From NCBI RefSeq assembly GCF_020539485.1, contig NZ_JACDXU010000001.1, positions 1 to 64,000 of the forward strand: 64,000 bases of DNA, in the 5' to 3' direction. The translations under genes were made by a program, and so were the position numbers. The DNA is from Fulverythrobacter ferritrahens. GTDB lineage: Bacteria > Pseudomonadota > Alphaproteobacteria > Sphingomonadales > Sphingomonadaceae. Positions 61,534-64,000 of the stretch are shown piece by piece. Position 1 is the first letter of the stretch. The number at the start of each line of letters is the position of its first letter. The notes beneath the pieces are model-generated. The model saw only the letters and a program-made list of their open reading frames with translations. It was not told the origin of the DNA and did no database searches.

Positions 61534-63035
61534 CCCCATGAGCCCACCTGATGCACCGAGACATCGGTCAGCGGCAGTTCCACGGCGATCTTGGTGCCGC
61601 GCCCTTCGAAATGGGGGCTGACGATGCGGATCGTACCGCCAAATGCCTCGGTGAAGCCATTGGCGATATGCAGGCCCAGTCCATTGCCTTCCCGGTAGGT
61701 GGCAGAGCGGGAGCGATAGAACTTGTTGAACACCAGTGGCTGCTCGTCGGCCGTTATTCCCGGCCCGAAATCCAGCACTTCCAGCACACATCTCCCCGCT
61801 GCCTGAGTGACTACCACATGCACGGCCTGCTCGCTGTTGCCGTGGAGAATGGCGTTTTCGATCAGGTTGAAGATCACCTGTTCCAGCATGGCCGGGTTGG
61901 CACGCACCACTGCCAGGTCAGACTGGATGTGCTTTTCGATCTCCTGGCCGGGATAGGCTTCGCGGATCGCCGCCAGTACCACGCCCAATATCTCGATCAC
62001 GTCCACTTCGATGAACAATATGTCGGGAATGCCAGCCTGAATGCGGCCCATGTCCAGCAGATTAGCTGTATAGCGGTTCAGTTTGCGGCATTGCTGGCTG
62101 ATCGTTTCGAGCATCCGCGCTCGGTCGCGCGGAGTGAGGCTTTGGTCGAAGGATTGCAGACTGGTGGCGGCCGCCTCGATCGCGGTCAGCGGCGTGCGCA
62201 GATCATGCGAGACAGAAGAGAGGATCGCGCTCTTCAGCTCCTCCGATTTTTGCATTGCTGCGTTTTCCGAGAGGCGTTCCAGCAACTGGCACCGGTCGAT
62301 CGCCAGCCCAAGTATGATGGCGATGCCCTGCAGGTCGGGCATGTCGTAATAGGGATCAGGCCCGCGCTCCAGCGCAAAGCGCACAAGGCCGATTTCCCCT
62401 TCCGCGCCATAGAGGAACAGGATGCGCTGGCCGATGGGCTGCTGCGCGGCATCGTCCCGCTCGGGCAGGAGGTCGGCCGTCTCCAGCAGCGAGCCTCCCT
62501 CTGCGGGCAGAAAGCCGCCATTGCGCGCCAGGAATATTTCCAGCCCCCGCAATCGCCCGAAAGGCACGCCGCGCCGGGCGATACGGGCGACATCCTCCAC
62601 CCTGATGGCGCGCTGTAATTCGTCGCTCAACCGCAGGAGATGCGCGTTCTTCTCCTGTGCCGTGCGGGCCAGCCGCACGCTGTCTTTCAGCCGCCCGGCG
62701 AGCGCGCCCGATACGATAGCGCTGGCATTGAAGGCGATCAGCGGAATCCATTCATCGGCCGATGGCGTGCTGAAGCGAAACACCGGCTCGCTGATGAAGA
62801 AATTATATACCAGCGAGGCGGAGAGTGCTGCGACCAGCCCCCAGGCCAGGCCTGAACGCGCGCCGATGGCTGTCACCCCCACCAGATAGATCAGCACCGC
62901 ACTGATTGGCCTGTCCCACGATTGCGCGAGGTAAGTGCCGCACGTGGCCAGGGTAAAGATCAGTGCATCGCCTGCCACCGCATTGGCATCGCGAAACAGG
63001 CTGGCAAGCCGCTGGCGGGGTGTAGGACCGGGCAT
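61530..63035 (-). CDS. Short KdpD-like sensor histidine kinase
   Basis: A 501-residue kinase. Four predicted membrane segments (DUF4118, about 20-115) are followed by a GAF-like region (about 140-255), the H-box SSVSHDLRTPLTAIEA near residue 275, NLIENAILHG (N-box), DFGPGI and GNGLGLHIANGF (G-boxes). It matches the C-terminal half of KdpD but lacks the roughly 350-residue N-terminal KdpD/UspA cytoplasmic part, so its signal may differ from classical K+ sensing. ATG 63035 is used; a GTG at 63041 is possible. Confidence 0.85.
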   Translation of the reverse strand: MPGPTPRQRLASLFRDANAVAGDALIFTLATCGTYLAQSWDRPISAVLIYLVGVTAIGARSGLAWGLVAALSASLVYNFFISEPVFRFSTPSADEWIPLIAFNASAIVSGALAGRLKDSVRLARTAQEKNAHLLRLSDELQRAIRVEDVARIARRGVPFGRLRGLEIFLARNGGFLPAEGGSLLETADLLPERDDAAQQPIGQRILFLYGAEGEIGLVRFALERGPDPYYDMPDLQGIAIILGLAIDRCQLLERLSENAAMQKSEELKSAILSSVSHDLRTPLTAIEAAATSLQSFDQSLTPRDRARMLETISQQCRKLNRYTANLLDMGRIQAGIPDILFIEVDVIEILGVVLAAIREAYPGQEIEKHIQSDLAVVRANPAMLEQVIFNLIENAILHGNSEQAVHVVVTQAAGRCVLEVLDFGPGITADEQPLVFNKFYRSRSATYREGNGLGLHIANGFTEAFGGTIRIVSPHFEGRGTKIAVELPLTDVSVHQVGSWG

Positions 63036-63510
63036 GGGCACAAACCTAGCACGGGATAATCGCGAAGGGGCCTACGAGATTTTTATGCGGGAGCGGGAAA
63101 GAATGAAGAGGGGCAGCGCGGTAGAACGGTCGCACTCCGTCAGCCCCCAGCATTCGCTGGCAACAGGCCGCGCTGACCAGACCTAGCAAACGTCAAATTG
63201 TCAGAAAACCCGCCACGCGGGGTAAATGGTGCCAGAAGAGGCATCACATTCGAGCTAATTTTCTATTTCTTATCTGATAGTTACGAATTTGGTGTGTGGC
63301 AAAAAGCCCTCAAAAGGCCCGCAAAAACCGCCTAATGCATTGGTTCGATGCCTTTTTCAGGACTCGGCACCAACACTTTTCCCGTCTTGGCATCGCCAAC
63401 ACAAGTCCGCAAAAGCAGTCAGCGAACCAACTCCGCACAGCCATCCCATCGGGTTTTTAACCCGCAAATTCGCGTTTTCGCGAATTGCGGGATAAATCTG
63501 CGTGGAGCCT
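63036..63510. other. Intergenic region between sensor kinase and DUF305 gene
   Basis: No gene is supported. From about 63190 the sequence is less GC-rich than its surroundings and carries small palindromes: CGGGT-N5-ACCCG (63450-63464) and an 8-bp stem AATTCGCG-TTTT-CGCGAATT (63467-63486). The second lies just after the DUF305 gene on the minus strand and could serve as its terminator, though no T run follows. Confidence 0.5.
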
Positions 63511-64000
63511 TTATTCGCCCACCGTGACCTCGTCGCGCACCGCCGGACTGATACGACGTTCGACCGCCTTTTCGGCTTCCTGCAATAGCTCCGGTGTGAG
63601 ATCAGTCGTCCGCGCGGGGAGTGGCGTGCCATCGCCCATTTCGCCATTGGTCTCAATGTCTTCGATCAGCATCTTCATCTCGGCGATTTCCTTGACCTGC
63701 GCTTCGATGATGGAGTCTGCAAGTTTGCGAACACGCGGGTCGGTGATCTCAGCCCGCGCGCTCGTCATGATTGCGATCGAGTGATGCGGGATCATCGCTG
63801 ACATGTATTCTTCATCGTTTACAGTCGCCTGACTGCGGACCAGCCATAGCGCCACCGCAAAAGTCAGGGCACCGGCGCCCAGGATGATGAAGTTCTTGGT
63901 CTTGTCCTTGTACATGCCCCACATGAAAAGCAGCATTACGATCATCATCATGCCGCCCATGACGAACGTCATCCAGAAGCGCGTTTCGCTCCAGAACACG
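63511..64000 (-). CDS. DUF305-domain membrane protein (5' end outside window)
   Basis: At least 163 residues are visible; the frame is open to the right edge and homologues carry one more membrane segment before this point, so the N-terminus lies beyond the window. Two membrane segments (MTFVMGGMMMIVMLLFMWGMY and FIILGAGALTFAVALWLV) precede a DUF305 domain with the MIPHHSIAIMTSARA motif, whose His pair is thought to bind metal. Such proteins are common in copper and other metal-resistance loci. The charged C-terminal tail ends in DEVTVGE. Confidence 0.75.
   Translation of the reverse strand, partial: VFWSETRFWMTFVMGGMMMIVMLLFMWGMYKDKTKNFIILGAGALTFAVALWLVRSQATVNDEEYMSAMIPHHSIAIMTSARAEITDPRVRKLADSIIEAQVKEIAEMKMLIEDIETNGEMGDGTPLPARTTDLTPELLQEAEKAVERRISPAVRDEVTVGE

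Overview
The window looks like a chromosomal segment of a GC-rich alphaproteobacterium of the Sphingomonadales, most like Novosphingobium or a relative. The signs are three large TonB-dependent receptors, a NOV1-type stilbene/isoeugenol-cleaving oxygenase, an EL222-type LOV-HTH protein, a TorF-type outer-membrane protein and VAO/PCMH-type phenol-oxidising flavoproteins. No rRNA, tRNA, transposase, integrase or CRISPR array was found.

Region 1 (1-25195) is an aromatic-compound catabolic island. After the start of a vanillin-dehydrogenase-like gene and a TetR gene come a two-component flavin hydroxylase, two VAO/PCMH-type flavoproteins (one with a cytochrome c partner), an MFS and a TauE/SafE transporter, a GMC oxidoreductase, an aldehyde dehydrogenase, a carotenoid-cleavage-type oxygenase and a TonB receptor. 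They are followed by a ring-cleavage set: salicylate/3-hydroxybenzoate-hydroxylase-like flavoprotein, gentisate-dioxygenase-like cupin and FAH-family hydrolase. A CaiB/BaiF CoA-transferase, an HMG-CoA-lyase-like enzyme and an aconitase-family hydratase complete the island. Read together, these last enzymes suggest alkyl-gentisate breakdown through citraconate and citramalyl-CoA to acetyl-CoA and pyruvate (inference). A recurring 17-bp palindrome (RTTCT-N7-AGAAC) sits in front of every major transcription unit of the island, including the IclR-type regulator gene, and is the best candidate for its operator.

Region 2 (25274-35680) is a phosphonate module: a PhnF-like GntR regulator, a TonB receptor, a PhnZ-like HD-domain diiron oxygenase, a Tat-exported phospholipase C-type enzyme, an MFS permease, an FAD amine oxidoreductase and phosphonoacetaldehyde hydrolase (PhnX). 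Three 12-bp operators of the TGGTATAGNCCA type mark its three promoter regions. PhnW and PhnY are absent from the window.

Region 3 (35752-37473) holds a blue-light LOV-LuxR regulator divergent from a renalase-like FAD protein.

Region 4 (37440-56848) is for polyamine and beta-alanine use. A seven-gene minus-strand operon potFHIG-aldehyde dehydrogenase-puuD-spuC is divergent from a LysR gene that has a T-N11-A box. A second minus-strand operon carries an outer-membrane protein, two puuA-like gamma-glutamyl ligases, puuB and a HemL-like aminotransferase. A plus-strand trio of omega-aminotransferase, alanine dehydrogenase and methylmalonate/malonate-semialdehyde dehydrogenase would finish beta-alanine degradation.

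Region 5 (56849-64000) contains a MarR gene with a clear operator followed by a TonB receptor, a Pal-type lipoprotein, a KdpE/short-KdpD two-component pair without kdpFABC, and the 3' part of a DUF305 gene at the right edge.
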